Below, one piece after another: positions 25,505 through 34,772 of a stretch of DNA of 64,000 nucleotides. The stretch is taken from positions 62,001 through 126,000 of the forward strand of contig CAYVRJ010000002.1 of NCBI GenBank assembly GCA_964453645.1, given 5' to 3'. A program made the position numbers and the translations under genes. Positions within the stretch are counted from its first letter, which is position 1; each line of letters opens with the position of its first letter. Origin of the DNA: CAYVRJ01 sp964453645 (GTDB lineage: Bacteria > Bacillota > Clostridia > Christensenellales > JAWKQI01). The notes under the pieces were generated by a model that was given only the letters and a program-made list of their open reading frames with translations, did no database searches and was not told where the DNA came from.

Positions 25505-25960
25505 ATGGCTTTAAGAAATATTTTAAAAGGTTCTAACAATGATCGGTTGCGCAAGGTGTCTAAGGAGGTTAAGGAGATCGACAATCGAATTATCCAACTG
25601 CTGGACGATATGCACGAAACCTTGAAAAAGGCCGAGGGGGTTGGATTGGCTGCACCGCAGATCGGCGTTCTTCGCCGGGTTGCTGTGATACATATTGAAG
25701 ATGAAGTAATTGAATTGATTAATCCTGTGATTATAGAAGAATTTGGCGAACAGTTTGAAGAAGAAGGGTGTTTGAGTTTACCCAACCGGTGGGGAAAGGT
25801 GGTTCGTCCAGCTAAGGTTGTTGTAGAGGCGTTTAACCGGGAGGGTGATCTAATGCAATACGAAGCAGAAGACCTTTTGTGCAGGGCCTTTTGCCACGAA
25901 ATAGACCATCTCAACGGTGTACTCTTTGCAGACATTATGTTAGAGGAAGTGCACAAATGA
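25505..25960 (+). CDS. def: Peptide deformylase
   Basis: Removes the formyl group from new N-termini. 151 residues with all three motifs: G-V-G-L-A-A-P-Q-I-G (46-54), E-E-G-C-L-S-L-P with metal ligand C89, and H-E-I-D-H-L-N-G with ligands H131 and H135 and catalytic E132. ATG 25505 is preferred to ATG 25499 because AAGAGG ends directly before the latter. Its stop overlaps the fmt start (ATGA), as expected for this functional pair. Confidence 0.96.
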   Translation: MALRNILKGSNNDRLRKVSKEVKEIDNRIIQLLDDMHETLKKAEGVGLAAPQIGVLRRVAVIHIEDEVIELINPVIIEEFGEQFEEEGCLSLPNRWGKVVRPAKVVVEAFNREGDLMQYEAEDLLCRAFCHEIDHLNGVLFADIMLEEVHK

Positions 25961-26880
25961 GAATTGTTTTTCTGGGTACACCGGAGTTTGCCTGCCCAGC
26001 GCTCAGAGCCTTGTGTGACAACGGTTATGACGTTTGTGCTGTGTTTACTCAACCCGACAGGCCGAAAAATCGGGGGCATAAGTTAACGCCCCCACCAGTT
26101 AAAGTGTTGGCACAAGAGCGAAACATTCCGGTGTATCAATATGAAAAAATAAAGAGCAGTGAAGCAGTTGCAGAACTTCGCCAAATTGCTCCCGATTTGG
26201 TTATTACTTGTGCGTTTGGACAGCTTTTGTCACAAGAAAATTTGGATATCCCCCCTATGGGCACCATTAATGTCCACGCTTCTCTCCTGCCCAAGTATAG
26301 GGGTGCTGCGCCCATCGAGTGGTGTATTATCAACGGCGAAACAAAGACGGGCATTACAACCATGTTTACCGATATCGGATTGGATACGGGAGATATGCTT
26401 TTAAAAGGGGAACTGAGTATTCAACCCAATGAAACGGCGGGGGAACTCTCCCAACGGTTGTCCCTACTGGGCGCAACAGTGTTAATAGATACGCTTAAGA
26501 ATTTAAAGGACATACAACCTCTCCCCCAAGATGAAGAAGAGTCCAGCTATTATCCAATGCTTTGCAAAGAACTTGGCAAAATACAGTTTCATGTTTCGGC
26601 CAAGGAGATTATCAATAAAATAAGGGGGCTGAACGGCTCCAGTTTTAATGCCTATGCAGTAAAAGGGGAAGACAAAATCAAACTCTTTTTAGCAGAAGCG
26701 TGCACCCAAAGGGGAAATGCAGGAGAAATTCTCTTGGCAAACCCTAGGGACGGTTTGGTTGTTGGGTGTGCAGATGGTTCTGTTCGGTTAAAAAAGCTGC
26801 AATTGCCGGGGGGCAAACCTTTAAACGACACGGATTTATTGAGAGGTCATTCCTTTATGGTTGGAGAAAACTTTGAGTAG
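25957..26880 (+). CDS. fmt: Methionyl-tRNA formyltransferase
   Basis: Formylates initiator Met-tRNA with 10-formyl-tetrahydrofolate; partner step to deformylase. 307 residues: N-terminal hydrolase-like domain with F-L-G-T-P-E-F, the catalytic N and H region (I-N-V-H-A-S-L-L-P-K-Y-R-G-A-A-P-I), D-T-G-D-M-L, and a C-terminal tRNA-binding OB-like domain beginning near residue 205. The start at 25957 overlaps the def stop by four bases; a longer upstream reading frame inside def is not part of it. Confidence 0.96.
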   Translation: MRIVFLGTPEFACPALRALCDNGYDVCAVFTQPDRPKNRGHKLTPPPVKVLAQERNIPVYQYEKIKSSEAVAELRQIAPDLVITCAFGQLLSQENLDIPPMGTINVHASLLPKYRGAAPIEWCIINGETKTGITTMFTDIGLDTGDMLLKGELSIQPNETAGELSQRLSLLGATVLIDTLKNLKDIQPLPQDEEESSYYPMLCKELGKIQFHVSAKEIINKIRGLNGSSFNAYAVKGEDKIKLFLAEACTQRGNAGEILLANPRDGLVVGCADGSVRLKKLQLPGGKPLNDTDLLRGHSFMVGENFE

Positions 26881-28078
26881 ACTGTGTGCCTTAAATATGC
26901 TCTGCGAGGTGGTAGACGGCAACGCCTATCTGAACCTAAGTGCCAAGAAACATTTGGAGCACTTATCGCAACAGGATAAAAACTTTGCATACTCGTTGTG
27001 TGCCTTAACCGTTGAAAACCTTACGTCCATCGACAATGTTTTAAAACCCTATATCAGCAGCGCAAAGCGGGTCAATGGCAAAGTAAAAAATGTGCTCCGG
27101 TTATCCGTATGCCAAATGTTTTTAATGAACGTTCCCCTGCACACAGCGGTAAACGAAGGCACAAAGCTGTGTAAGGCCTGCGGCAAGGGTGCGTTGTCGG
27201 GGTTTGTAAACGGAGTGCTTAGAAATATAACACGAGATTATAATCAACTTTCCATTGTAAAAACACACCCGGATTGGTTAAAACAACTGCTCATCGCCCA
27301 GTGGGGCGAGAGTTTGACAAATGAATTCTTAAACTATGAGTACGACAACAGTATTACCGAAATTCGGGTCAATACCCTAAAATCTAGTGTGGAAGCCCTA
27401 TCAGCCCATTTTCAAGTTGAAGATGTGCAGGGAGATATTTTAGCGGTTAGAAATATTGTAGACGTTGCAAACGATTCTTTTTATAAAAAAGGCGACTACA
27501 CGCCTATGGGTTTAGCTTCGGCTATTGCCGTGAAAAGTGTGTACGACGGCGAACTGTCGGTATTAGATTTGTGCTGCGCCCCCGGGGGTAAAAGTGCATA
27601 TGTTGCGGCACTGTCTCAAAACAGGGCAGAGATTATTGCAAACGATCTTCACCCCCACAGGATTGAGCTGACGAGAAAAAACTTTGAACGGCTGGGGGTT
27701 CGTGCAAGCGTACATGTCTCGGATGCAGCAACGTTAAGCGAACAGTATCTAGATAAATTTGATCTGGTAATTGTGGATGCACCTTGTTCTGCTCTGGGAC
27801 TGTATCATAAAAAACCTGACCTTAGAAACACCCCCCCAAACTTGGAAACACTCAATGTGTTGCAAAAGAACATTCTTAAAAATGCTGCTCAATATGTAAA
27901 AACGGGGGGAAAGCTTGCATATTTCACATGTTCAGTGTTAAAATGTGAAAATGAGGATGTGGTCGAAGGGGTTATGAAAGAAAACAGTGATTTTAAATAT
28001 ATATTTGAGAATAAAACATTACTTCCCTGTAGGGATCAAACGGATGGGTTTTTTATTTCATGTTTGAGACGAAGGTAG
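26873..28078 (+). CDS. rsmB: 16S rRNA cytosine-967 m5C methyltransferase
   Basis: SAM-dependent rRNA methyltransferase of about 401 residues. The N-terminal NusB-like helical domain (about 1-130) is followed by the methyltransferase with the SAM motif L-D-L-C-C-A-P-G-G-K and the two cysteine motifs D-A-P-C-S-A-L-G and F-T-C-S, the catalytic pair of m5C enzymes. TTG at 26873 is taken as start since GGAG is six bases upstream; TTG 26861 would add four residues. It overlaps the end of fmt and its own end overlaps rlmN. Confidence 0.93.
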   Translation: MSRLCALNMLCEVVDGNAYLNLSAKKHLEHLSQQDKNFAYSLCALTVENLTSIDNVLKPYISSAKRVNGKVKNVLRLSVCQMFLMNVPLHTAVNEGTKLCKACGKGALSGFVNGVLRNITRDYNQLSIVKTHPDWLKQLLIAQWGESLTNEFLNYEYDNSITEIRVNTLKSSVEALSAHFQVEDVQGDILAVRNIVDVANDSFYKKGDYTPMGLASAIAVKSVYDGELSVLDLCCAPGGKSAYVAALSQNRAEIIANDLHPHRIELTRKNFERLGVRASVHVSDAATLSEQYLDKFDLVIVDAPCSALGLYHKKPDLRNTPPNLETLNVLQKNILKNAAQYVKTGGKLAYFTCSVLKCENEDVVEGVMKENSDFKYIFENKTLLPCRDQTDGFFISCLRRR

Positions 28079-29091
28079 AAAAAATTGCCCTACTGGGTGC
28101 GGAATTTCATAGATTGCAAGAAATTGTGGAGAGTTTGGGACAAAAACCTTTTCGTGCCAAGCAGCTTCACAAAAACCTAATGCAGGGCAGAACCTTTGAC
28201 GAAATGACCGATTTGCCCAAAACCTTGAAAGAGGAGCTGGCTCTTCGCTGCTTTGAAGGGTATCCCGAAATCGTGACCGAGCGATATTCCAGCGACGGAA
28301 CCAAGAAATATTTGTTTTCTTTGTCCGATCAGTGTACCGTGGAAAGTGTGTTGCTCAACTATGAGCATGGAAACACTGCGTGTATTTCCACACAAGTTGG
28401 ATGTGCCTGCTCCTGTGTGTTTTGTACTTCGGGAGAAAAGGGATTGATCCGCAACTTAAAAGCCTATGAAATCTATGCTCAGGTGCTCATGATCGGCAAA
28501 CTCAACGGCAAGGTTTCCAACGTTGTATTAATGGGCAGTGGGGAACCATTACACAACCTAAAGAACATCATAGGGTTTTTCGAACTGATGTCCGACGAAC
28601 AGGGGTTAAACATTGGGTTGAGAAACATTTCTCTCTCCACAGTTGGCGTGAAGGGCAAAATTCGTGAACTTGTGGGTTTTGGTTATAAGCCAACCCTGTG
28701 CCTGTCCCTCCACGCACCCAACGATGAAATTAGGCGAAAGATCATCCCATATGCAGTGCACGTGGGCGTGGACGAACTGATAGAAGATTTGCGCTATTAT
28801 TTTGATCAAACTGGGCGAAGGGTGATTATTGAATACATTCTCATCCAGGATATAAACAGTGAACTGGCTCATGCCCGGGAATTAGCCAAGCGATTGAAGG
28901 GGCTGAATTGCCATGTGAATCTCATACCCAAAAACGGAAGTTTGGGAGGGGTTTCTCCGGGGAAAAAGCAGTGTTATGCGTTTCTTGAGGAACTGAACAA
29001 ACTGAAAATCAGTGCAACGCTTCGGCGAACGCTGGGAGCAGATATAGAAGGGGCATGCGGCCAATTAAAGGCAACATATGCAGAAGAGTAG
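28060..29091 (+). CDS. rlmN: Radical SAM 23S rRNA/tRNA adenine-C2 methyltransferase RlmN
   Basis: Methylates A2503 of 23S rRNA and A37 of some tRNAs. 343 residues with the radical-SAM cluster motif C-A-C-S-C-V-F-C (C115, C119, C122), the SAM-binding G-S-G-E-P, and a cysteine near the C-terminus (G-A-C-G-Q-L) corresponding to the methyl-carrying residue of the family. The related resistance enzyme Cfr is unlikely given this housekeeping location. It overlaps rsmB by 19 bases and stp by 14 bases. Confidence 0.96.
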   Translation: MFETKVEKIALLGAEFHRLQEIVESLGQKPFRAKQLHKNLMQGRTFDEMTDLPKTLKEELALRCFEGYPEIVTERYSSDGTKKYLFSLSDQCTVESVLLNYEHGNTACISTQVGCACSCVFCTSGEKGLIRNLKAYEIYAQVLMIGKLNGKVSNVVLMGSGEPLHNLKNIIGFFELMSDEQGLNIGLRNISLSTVGVKGKIRELVGFGYKPTLCLSLHAPNDEIRRKIIPYAVHVGVDELIEDLRYYFDQTGRRVIIEYILIQDINSELAHARELAKRLKGLNCHVNLIPKNGSLGGVSPGKKQCYAFLEELNKLKISATLRRTLGADIEGACGQLKATYAEE

Positions 29092-29818
29092 ATTGAAGTA
29101 TACCATGAAAACCCATGTGGGTAAGGTGAGAAAAAACAATCAGGACTGTGGATATATTCCCGAGGGTGACTTTGGGTTTGTTGCAGTTGCCGACGGCATG
29201 GGAGGCCATAATTCGGGAGAAATAGCTTCCAAGATGGCCATCGATACTGTTGTCAAAAAACTTAGCCAAACGGAGAGAATCGACTTAAACACCCTGTACG
29301 CTTCTATAGATGGAGCCAACAGGGAAATATTAGAGTATGCCCGTGGGCACAGGGAGAGCGAAGGCATGGGTACCACCTTCACTTGTGCGTATACATTGGA
29401 GGACAAACTGCTGGTTTCCCACGCAGGGGATAGCAGGGCATATCTCTTTAGCGATCACAAACTCACCCAAATCACTTCGGATCACTCCTATGTTGCCCAA
29501 TTGATCCGTGCGGGTGTGATCACCCCCGAGGAAGGGAAGCGGCATGTTCAGCGAAACATTATTACCAATTGCTTGGGCATCGAAGAGTTTACTGCCGATA
29601 CAATAGAAATATTGTGGAAAAAGGGAGATATCCTGCTCTTGTGTTCGGATGGTCTCCACGGACTTGTATGTGACGAAGATATTGCAAAAGTTCTCGATAG
29701 CGAAGATTGCCTAAGTGATATGTGTGACTCGTTGGTCTCCATGGCACTCAAGGCAGGGGGAACAGACAATATTACAGTTGTATTGTGCCAATACGGGGAG
29801 GTAAGCCATGGAGGGTAA
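29078..29818 (+). CDS. stp: PP2C-type Ser/Thr protein phosphatase
   Basis: Metal-dependent phosphatase of 246 residues, the partner of the PASTA kinase. Motifs: G-K-V-R-K-N-N-Q-D near the N-terminus, A-D-G-M-G-G-H-N-S-G-E, S-H-A-G-D-S-R-A-Y, C-S-D-G-L-H-G and the final G-G-T-D-N-I-T-V-V, which hold the metal-binding aspartates. Start ATG 29078 follows AAGG by seven bases and lies inside rlmN; ATG 29105 is an alternative. The kinase start overlaps its end by 11 bases. Confidence 0.95.
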   Translation: MQKSRLKYTMKTHVGKVRKNNQDCGYIPEGDFGFVAVADGMGGHNSGEIASKMAIDTVVKKLSQTERIDLNTLYASIDGANREILEYARGHRESEGMGTTFTCAYTLEDKLLVSHAGDSRAYLFSDHKLTQITSDHSYVAQLIRAGVITPEEGKRHVQRNIITNCLGIEEFTADTIEILWKKGDILLLCSDGLHGLVCDEDIAKVLDSEDCLSDMCDSLVSMALKAGGTDNITVVLCQYGEVSHGG

Positions 29819-31631
29819 GATACTAAAAGGGCGTTACCAAATTGACTCCCTCTACGACTCGGGGGGGATGTCCAACGTATACAGGGGTGTTGACATTAAG
29901 ACGGGAAGACAGGTTGCCGTTAAGGTTTTAAAACCCGAGTTTACGGGCAACAAGGAATACGTCCTTCGTTTTTCCAAAGAAGCACGGGCCATGGCTCAAT
30001 TAAAGCATAAAAATATCGTCCGTATGATCGATTCAGGTTCTGCGGGAGATATTCATTTCATTGTATTTGAATTTATTAGCGGACAAACCTTAAAACAGCG
30101 GATCAACCTGAGTGTTATTCCTCCCGTGGAGGCCACCCAAATTATGATCGACATTTGCTCCGCCATCGACCACGCCCACTCCAAAGGGTTGGTTCACCGG
30201 GACATTAAACCGCAAAACGTGTTAATTCAGGAGGAACTGGTTAAACTTACGGACTTTGGCATTGCCAAAAATATTTCGGGTTCCACCATTGTCAATGAAA
30301 ATACCGAAGTGATGGGCTCAGCACACTATTTTTCTCCCGAGCAGGCTATGGGTGAAAAGATTGATACCCGATCGGACATTTATTCATTGGGCATCGTGCT
30401 CTACGAAATGGTCACCGGACAGCTCCCCTTTGATGGGGAGACATCTGTTGCTGTTGCCATTAAACATATTAACGAACCCTTGCGGGAACCGAAGGAATTA
30501 ATGCCGGATCTTCCAAAGAGCTTAAATGCCATTATTCTCAAAGCGACAAGAAAAGATAAAGAAAAGCGTTATTCCAGCGCAAAGGAATTAAAAGACGATT
30601 TGCAGCACTCTCTGCTCACCCCAGACGGTAATTTTGTTAAAATTGAAAAAGATAAACCAAAGAAACAAAATCTAAAGCGAAATATCATCCCCATTGCCGC
30701 TTTGTTTGTATTTCTGGCTATTGTTTTGGGAACGGTACTCATTATTGGAAGCAACATTTTGTCCAATAAAAAGAACAATACGGTCACCGTACCTTCACTC
30801 GTGAATCAAACGGAAAAGGATGCCATGGAATATGCTGCAAATATTGGCATGAAGATTAACAGAGTGTACGAACCGTCAAACACCGTGGATAAAGGTGTGA
30901 TTATGGAACAAAGTCCTCCTGCCGAAGAGAGCATGGACAAGGACAGTTCGGTGACGATTGTTATCAGCGATGGGCCCATGTCTTTTGAAATGCCATTGCT
31001 AATCGACGAAGCCTTCGAAAATGCCGTAAAATTATTAGACGAATGGGATTTAGAATTGGGCACGGTTACGTATGAAGTTGCCGATAAACCCAAAGATTAC
31101 GTCATTGCACAGCAGCCTGAACCGGGTGTGTTGGTGACGAGAGGGGACTCCATCAACTTAACGGTGTGCGACAAGCGCATAACGGATTTTGCCACCATGC
31201 CCTACGTGCGGGGATTTACAGTGGATGAAGCAGTGAATGCCATCGCCCAGTCGGGGTTCATTGCCGCCCTCGTCTATGAGGAGACCAGTGCGAAGGAACC
31301 GGGTGTGGTTTTGGAGCAACAGCCCGTAGCCAACGTTTCGGAAAATATTCGAACCATGACAAAACTGTGGGTTTCCACGTTGGCAGATAAAAAGTTTTCG
31401 GCAATCACCACGGTGAGTTATACAGTAGAAGAAAACGATTCGGTTGTATTAATTGTGTTGGAAAACGTACAGGAGGGCATTACGGTGAATTATGTCTTGC
31501 ACGAGAGCGTGAACAGCACCGGGGAATTTAAATTGCCCCTCACTGTGTTTGGTACGGTTGGCGGTGCCCAAGATTTGGTGGTCTACTGCAATGGCGTTGA
31601 GGTTATTAGAAAAACTGTGGAACTAAAGTAA
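29808..31631 (+). CDS. prkC: PASTA-domain Ser/Thr protein kinase (PrkC/Stk)
   Basis: Membrane kinase of 607 residues that senses muropeptides or lipid II in relatives. Kinase domain 1-270: glycine loop D-S-G-G-M-S-N-V, K39, catalytic H-R-D-I-K-P-Q-N with D132, D-F-G with D149. One membrane helix at about 294-316 is followed by three extracellular PASTA domains (about 325-395, 396-460, 462-525) and a C-terminal domain of about 75 residues that I do not recognise. Co-expressed with its phosphatase and the ribosome GTPase rsgA, as in Bacillus. Confidence 0.96.
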   Translation: MEGKILKGRYQIDSLYDSGGMSNVYRGVDIKTGRQVAVKVLKPEFTGNKEYVLRFSKEARAMAQLKHKNIVRMIDSGSAGDIHFIVFEFISGQTLKQRINLSVIPPVEATQIMIDICSAIDHAHSKGLVHRDIKPQNVLIQEELVKLTDFGIAKNISGSTIVNENTEVMGSAHYFSPEQAMGEKIDTRSDIYSLGIVLYEMVTGQLPFDGETSVAVAIKHINEPLREPKELMPDLPKSLNAIILKATRKDKEKRYSSAKELKDDLQHSLLTPDGNFVKIEKDKPKKQNLKRNIIPIAALFVFLAIVLGTVLIIGSNILSNKKNNTVTVPSLVNQTEKDAMEYAANIGMKINRVYEPSNTVDKGVIMEQSPPAEESMDKDSSVTIVISDGPMSFEMPLLIDEAFENAVKLLDEWDLELGTVTYEVADKPKDYVIAQQPEPGVLVTRGDSINLTVCDKRITDFATMPYVRGFTVDEAVNAIAQSGFIAALVYEETSAKEPGVVLEQQPVANVSENIRTMTKLWVSTLADKKFSAITTVSYTVEENDSVVLIVLENVQEGITVNYVLHESVNSTGEFKLPLTVFGTVGGAQDLVVYCNGVEVIRKTVELK

Positions 31632-32507
31632 ATGAAGAAGACAGGTGTCATATTAAAGGGAATTGGCGGATTTTACTACGTATTAGCAGACGGTGTGGAA
31701 TACGAGTGCAAGGCTAAAGGTGTATTTCGCAAGGATAATACCACGCCCCTAGTGGGGGATAATGCAATCATTGAGCTGATGGAAACGGGAACGCCCTTGA
31801 TCGTTGAACTGTTGGAGCGTACAAACAGTTTGCTTCGCCCCAAAGTTGCAAACGTCACCCAAGGTGCGCTGGTGCTGAGCACTTCTTCCCCCAAACCCGA
31901 TCTATTGTTGATTGATAAATTGTTGGTGTGGACGGGGTTTGAAAAAATCAAACCGTTGCTCATCATTAATAAAACCGATGTTGCTCCCCGTGAAGCCAAG
32001 GTAATTAAACAGCAGTACCCCGATGTAGCTATCGTGGAAACTTCCTGCAAAGAACACATGGGCATTGAAGCGCTAAAGGAAAAGCTTAAGGAGGAGAGGA
32101 CGGTGCTGTGCGGACAGTCCGCCGTTGGAAAATCCACCCTGCTCAACACACTCTTTCCAGAATTAAATCTGCAAACAGGTACCTTGGCAAAAAAAACAGC
32201 CAGGGGACGGCACACCACCCGCCATGCAGAACTATATATTTGCGATGGCATCGAAGTCATCGATACGCCTGGATTCTCGGTGTTGAGTGAACTGCCCATC
32301 GAGGAGCCAGAGGCACTGCAAGTGTATTACGGTGAATTTGCACAGCACGCTAAAAATTGCAGTTTTTCCTCTTGCCTGCACGTCAGCGAACCGGGGTGCG
32401 GCATTATTGCCGCTAAGGAAGAGAAGTTGATCGATCATATGCGGTATGACCGCTATCTAAAAATATTGAATCAAATCATGGAAGCGAGGGCAAATAAGTA
32501 TGATTAA
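31632..32507 (+). CDS. rsgA: Ribosome small-subunit-dependent GTPase RsgA
   Basis: Circularly permuted GTPase of 291 residues acting in 30S subunit maturation. An OB fold (about 1-65) precedes the GTPase with the permuted order: N-K-T-D (G4) before the P-loop G-Q-S-A-V-G-K-S-T (G1) and D-T-P-G (G3). The C-terminal zinc finger is seen as C-S-F-S-S-C-L-H-V-S-E-P-G-C. The ATG follows the prkC stop directly; the rpe start overlaps its end by eight bases. Confidence 0.96.
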   Translation: MKKTGVILKGIGGFYYVLADGVEYECKAKGVFRKDNTTPLVGDNAIIELMETGTPLIVELLERTNSLLRPKVANVTQGALVLSTSSPKPDLLLIDKLLVWTGFEKIKPLLIINKTDVAPREAKVIKQQYPDVAIVETSCKEHMGIEALKEKLKEERTVLCGQSAVGKSTLLNTLFPELNLQTGTLAKKTARGRHTTRHAELYICDGIEVIDTPGFSVLSELPIEEPEALQVYYGEFAQHAKNCSFSSCLHVSEPGCGIIAAKEEKLIDHMRYDRYLKILNQIMEARANKYD

Positions 32508-33144
32508 GATTGCACCGTCAATACTTGCGGCAGATTTTACAAACTTTGAAAAGACATTAAAAGATTTGGAGGAGTGGAAGGCAGATTACGTCCACTGCGA
32601 CGTAATGGACGGCATGTTTGTGCCCAACATAACATTTGGGCAACCTATGATTTCGGCACTCAGAAAAAAAACTGCTCTCCCCCTGGACGTTCACTTAATG
32701 ATTGTGAACCCAGAAAGATACATCGAACAATTTGTTTCGGCTGGAGCAGATATCATCACCATACACGCTGAATCCACTCCTCACGTTCACCGAGCCTTAC
32801 AGCAAATCAAAGCGTGTAACAAAAAGGCAGGGGTGGTTCTCAATCCCCATACGCCCGTCTGTGCCATAGAAAACGTGCTGTGCGATGTGGATATGGTGTT
32901 GCTCATGAGCGTTAACCCCGGATTTGGGGGTCAAAAGTTAATCCCAAAAGTGTTGGATAAGGCTAGGGAACTTAGAAATCTGGAAGCAAAGTATGGTTAT
33001 TCCTTCGACATTGAGATGGATGGGGGAATAGACGAGAATAACGCAAAACAAGTGATCGATGCGGGAATCAACGTATTGGTTGCGGGCAGCAGTGTGTTTA
33101 ACTCCAATGACCCTGCGAAAACCATACAAGTGTTGAGGGGCTAG
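32500..33144 (+). CDS. rpe: Ribulose-phosphate 3-epimerase
   Basis: Interconverts ribulose 5-phosphate and xylulose 5-phosphate in the pentose phosphate pathway. 214 residues of a TIM barrel with the signature H-C-D-V-M-D-G-M-F-V-P-N-I-T-F-G, metal ligands in D-V-H-L-M-I and H-A-E, the N-P-G-F-G-G-Q loop and the phosphate site V-A-G-S-S-V-F. Overlaps rsgA and is followed after one base by thiN, the usual clostridial and bacillar order. Confidence 0.96.
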   Translation: MIKIAPSILAADFTNFEKTLKDLEEWKADYVHCDVMDGMFVPNITFGQPMISALRKKTALPLDVHLMIVNPERYIEQFVSAGADIITIHAESTPHVHRALQQIKACNKKAGVVLNPHTPVCAIENVLCDVDMVLLMSVNPGFGGQKLIPKVLDKARELRNLEAKYGYSFDIEMDGGIDENNAKQVIDAGINVLVAGSSVFNSNDPAKTIQVLRG

Positions 33145-33145
33145 G

Positions 33146-33787
33146 TTGAAAGTACTCATTGTTGCATCGGGTGAACCCCCCAGTGAAAGGTTGTTAAGAG
33201 AATACGCAGAAGTTTCGGACTACATCATTGGGGTGGATGGGGGTACCCAGGTGTTGGTTGAGGGTCATTTGATGCCCCATCTGTACGTGGGGGACAGCGA
33301 TTCCATTCCCCGCCATTGCTTGAATGTGTTGGGGGAAGCAGATGTGGAGATGGTGCTGCTCAACTGTGAAAAAGACGAGACAGACTTGATGGTTGCATAT
33401 CATCAAGCGGTGGATCGGGGCGCAAAACACATCGTTATTTTAGGTGGGTTGGGCAAGCGTATGGATCACACCCTTGGAAACTTGCAAGTGCTGGTGAACG
33501 GCTGTGAACACGGCATTGAATCTTTGCTGTGCGACGACAACACCATGATTAGCCCGGCAAACGGAAAGGTTGTAATCAACACAACTCCAGGGGAAACCAT
33601 ATCCCTCATTCCCTTTGGCGGAAGTGTTGTATTAAGCAACTCCTACGGGCTGAAATATCCCCTGAACAACTTAACCATCAACCCCAACTGCCCGGTGGGC
33701 GTGAGTAATGTTGCAACGCAGATGTGTGCTGGGTTTGAAGTGGTGTCGGGAATTGTATTAATCATTCGAAATCGTCCCACTATTTAA
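33146..33787 (+). CDS. thiN: Thiamine pyrophosphokinase
   Basis: Transfers pyrophosphate from ATP to thiamine to make the cofactor. 213 residues; N-terminal catalytic domain with V-D-G-G-T-Q, the D-S-D-S-I acidic loop (G-D-S-D-S) and K-D-E-T-D-L at about 71-76, and a C-terminal beta domain that binds thiamine. Starts with TTG at 33146, five bases after GAGGGG. Last gene of the long housekeeping run; no THI-box riboswitch is seen, which fits a salvage enzyme expressed with its neighbours. Confidence 0.93.
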   Translation: MKVLIVASGEPPSERLLREYAEVSDYIIGVDGGTQVLVEGHLMPHLYVGDSDSIPRHCLNVLGEADVEMVLLNCEKDETDLMVAYHQAVDRGAKHIVILGGLGKRMDHTLGNLQVLVNGCEHGIESLLCDDNTMISPANGKVVINTTPGETISLIPFGGSVVLSNSYGLKYPLNNLTINPNCPVGVSNVATQMCAGFEVVSGIVLIIRNRPTI

Positions 33788-33796
33788 TAAAATATG

Positions 33797-33825
33797 TTGA
33801 CGAACCCGTTCTTTTTATGTATTAT
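33797..33825 (+). promoter_or_regulatory. Sigma-A promoter of yajC
   Basis: TTGACG at 33797-33802 and TATTAT at 33820-33825 with a 17-base spacer, 36 bases before the yajC start. Confidence 0.7.
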
Positions 33826-33861
33826 ATTATGGTAAATAAAAAATAGGATGGTTTTAAAGAG

Positions 33862-34182
33862 ATGCCTAACGATGTTGTCAGTCAATTATCACAATTTGTT
33901 CCGATAATTCTTATTTTTGTTGTTTTTATCGTTTTAATCATAGTTCCGCAAAAGAAAAGGGAAAAGAAGATTAAAAACATGTTGTCTGCCGTTAAGGTGG
34001 GGGACAACATTAAGACAATTGGTGGTTTCTACGGCAAAGTCACACAAGTGAAGGAAGACCTGCTCATCATGGAGTGCGGTCCCGACAAAGTGAAACTTCA
34101 GCTCGCCAAGGGTGCTATTGCTGCTGTTGAGTCTTCGGAAGTTGAAAACGAAATCTCGGACAAGCAGATCGAAACAAAATAA
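33862..34182 (+). CDS. yajC: Preprotein translocase accessory subunit YajC
   Basis: Small membrane protein of 106 residues associated with SecDF. One membrane helix (about 12-32, ending in I-V-P-Q-K-K-R-E-K-K) and a cytoplasmic domain with the family motif V-G-D-N-I-K-T-I-G-G-F-Y-G-K-V. secD and secF are not adjacent, and the next gene is on the opposite strand. Single-gene unit between its own promoter and a terminator. Confidence 0.94.
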   Translation: MPNDVVSQLSQFVPIILIFVVFIVLIIVPQKKREKKIKNMLSAVKVGDNIKTIGGFYGKVTQVKEDLLIMECGPDKVKLQLAKGAIAAVESSEVENEISDKQIETK

Positions 34183-34198
34183 GTTTAAAAGAATGTTG

Positions 34199-34226
34199 AA
34201 GGCGGGCATTGGTTTGCTCGCCTTTT
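34199..34226. terminator. Hairpin terminator between yajC and the membrane protein gene
   Basis: Stem of eight bases (34201-34208 with 34215-34222, one G-U pair), loop of six, extended by an A-T pair and followed by TTTT. Serves yajC and possibly the converging gene. Confidence 0.75.
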
Positions 34227-34229
34227 ATG

Positions 34230-34655
34230 TTATTTCTTTTTCTTTTTGGGAACAAACAGTTGGCCAAAAATCACTGCAAAGATGATCCCCACCAATATGC
34301 CCAGCAGGGAATCGGATAAAAGCTGCAATCCGTTGCCCAGCCTGCCCTCAATGGCCGAGAAAACCAAATAACCGCCAATAATATAAAACAATCCGGAGAG
34401 CCCGCCTGCAAGCCATTTGCCGCTCTCTATGCGCTTAATGCCAAAGAATGCACTAATGCCGATACCGATGATCTTGATAATCTGATTGATGGCCGAGATC
34501 ATGCTATCTTCGGGATTCACCTGCTTGACAATTAAGGCAAAAATGAGTATGGCTGCTATGGTGAAAATCACACCCATGAGCATACCACCAATTGCGTTGA
34601 TGATTAGCTTCTTTTTAGAGACAGCATGTTCCTTATTCCCTTTATTTTTGTTCAT
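34230..34655 (-). CDS. TIGR04086-like four-helix membrane protein
   Basis: Protein of 141 residues with about four membrane helices (near 17-42, 50-68, 82-101, 112-131) and lysine-rich ends. It resembles the TIGR04086 family of clostridial membrane proteins, which in many genomes stands next to yajC, as here though on the opposite strand. Function unknown. AGGGGGTAGG precedes the ATG on the minus strand. Confidence 0.75.
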   Translation of the reverse strand: MNKNKGNKEHAVSKKKLIINAIGGMLMGVIFTIAAILIFALIVKQVNPEDSMISAINQIIKIIGIGISAFFGIKRIESGKWLAGGLSGLFYIIGGYLVFSAIEGRLGNGLQLLSDSLLGILVGIIFAVIFGQLFVPKKKKK

Positions 34656-34737
34656 ACAACCTACCCCCTTTTTAATATAAATATTTGCACCAACTAAATT
34701 TTATGTTTTTTTATAAAAAATTTTGTTTTTTGAATAA

Positions 34738-34766
34738 TTGACAAATTGACGGTAATAATATATAAT
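34738..34766 (+). promoter_or_regulatory. Perfect consensus sigma-A promoter
   Basis: TTGACA at 34738-34743, exactly 17 bases, TATAAT at 34761-34766. No other plus-strand promoter seen here matches both boxes and the optimal spacing. A terminator hairpin follows only about 60 bases later. Confidence 0.85.
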
Positions 34767-34772
34767 GACCTC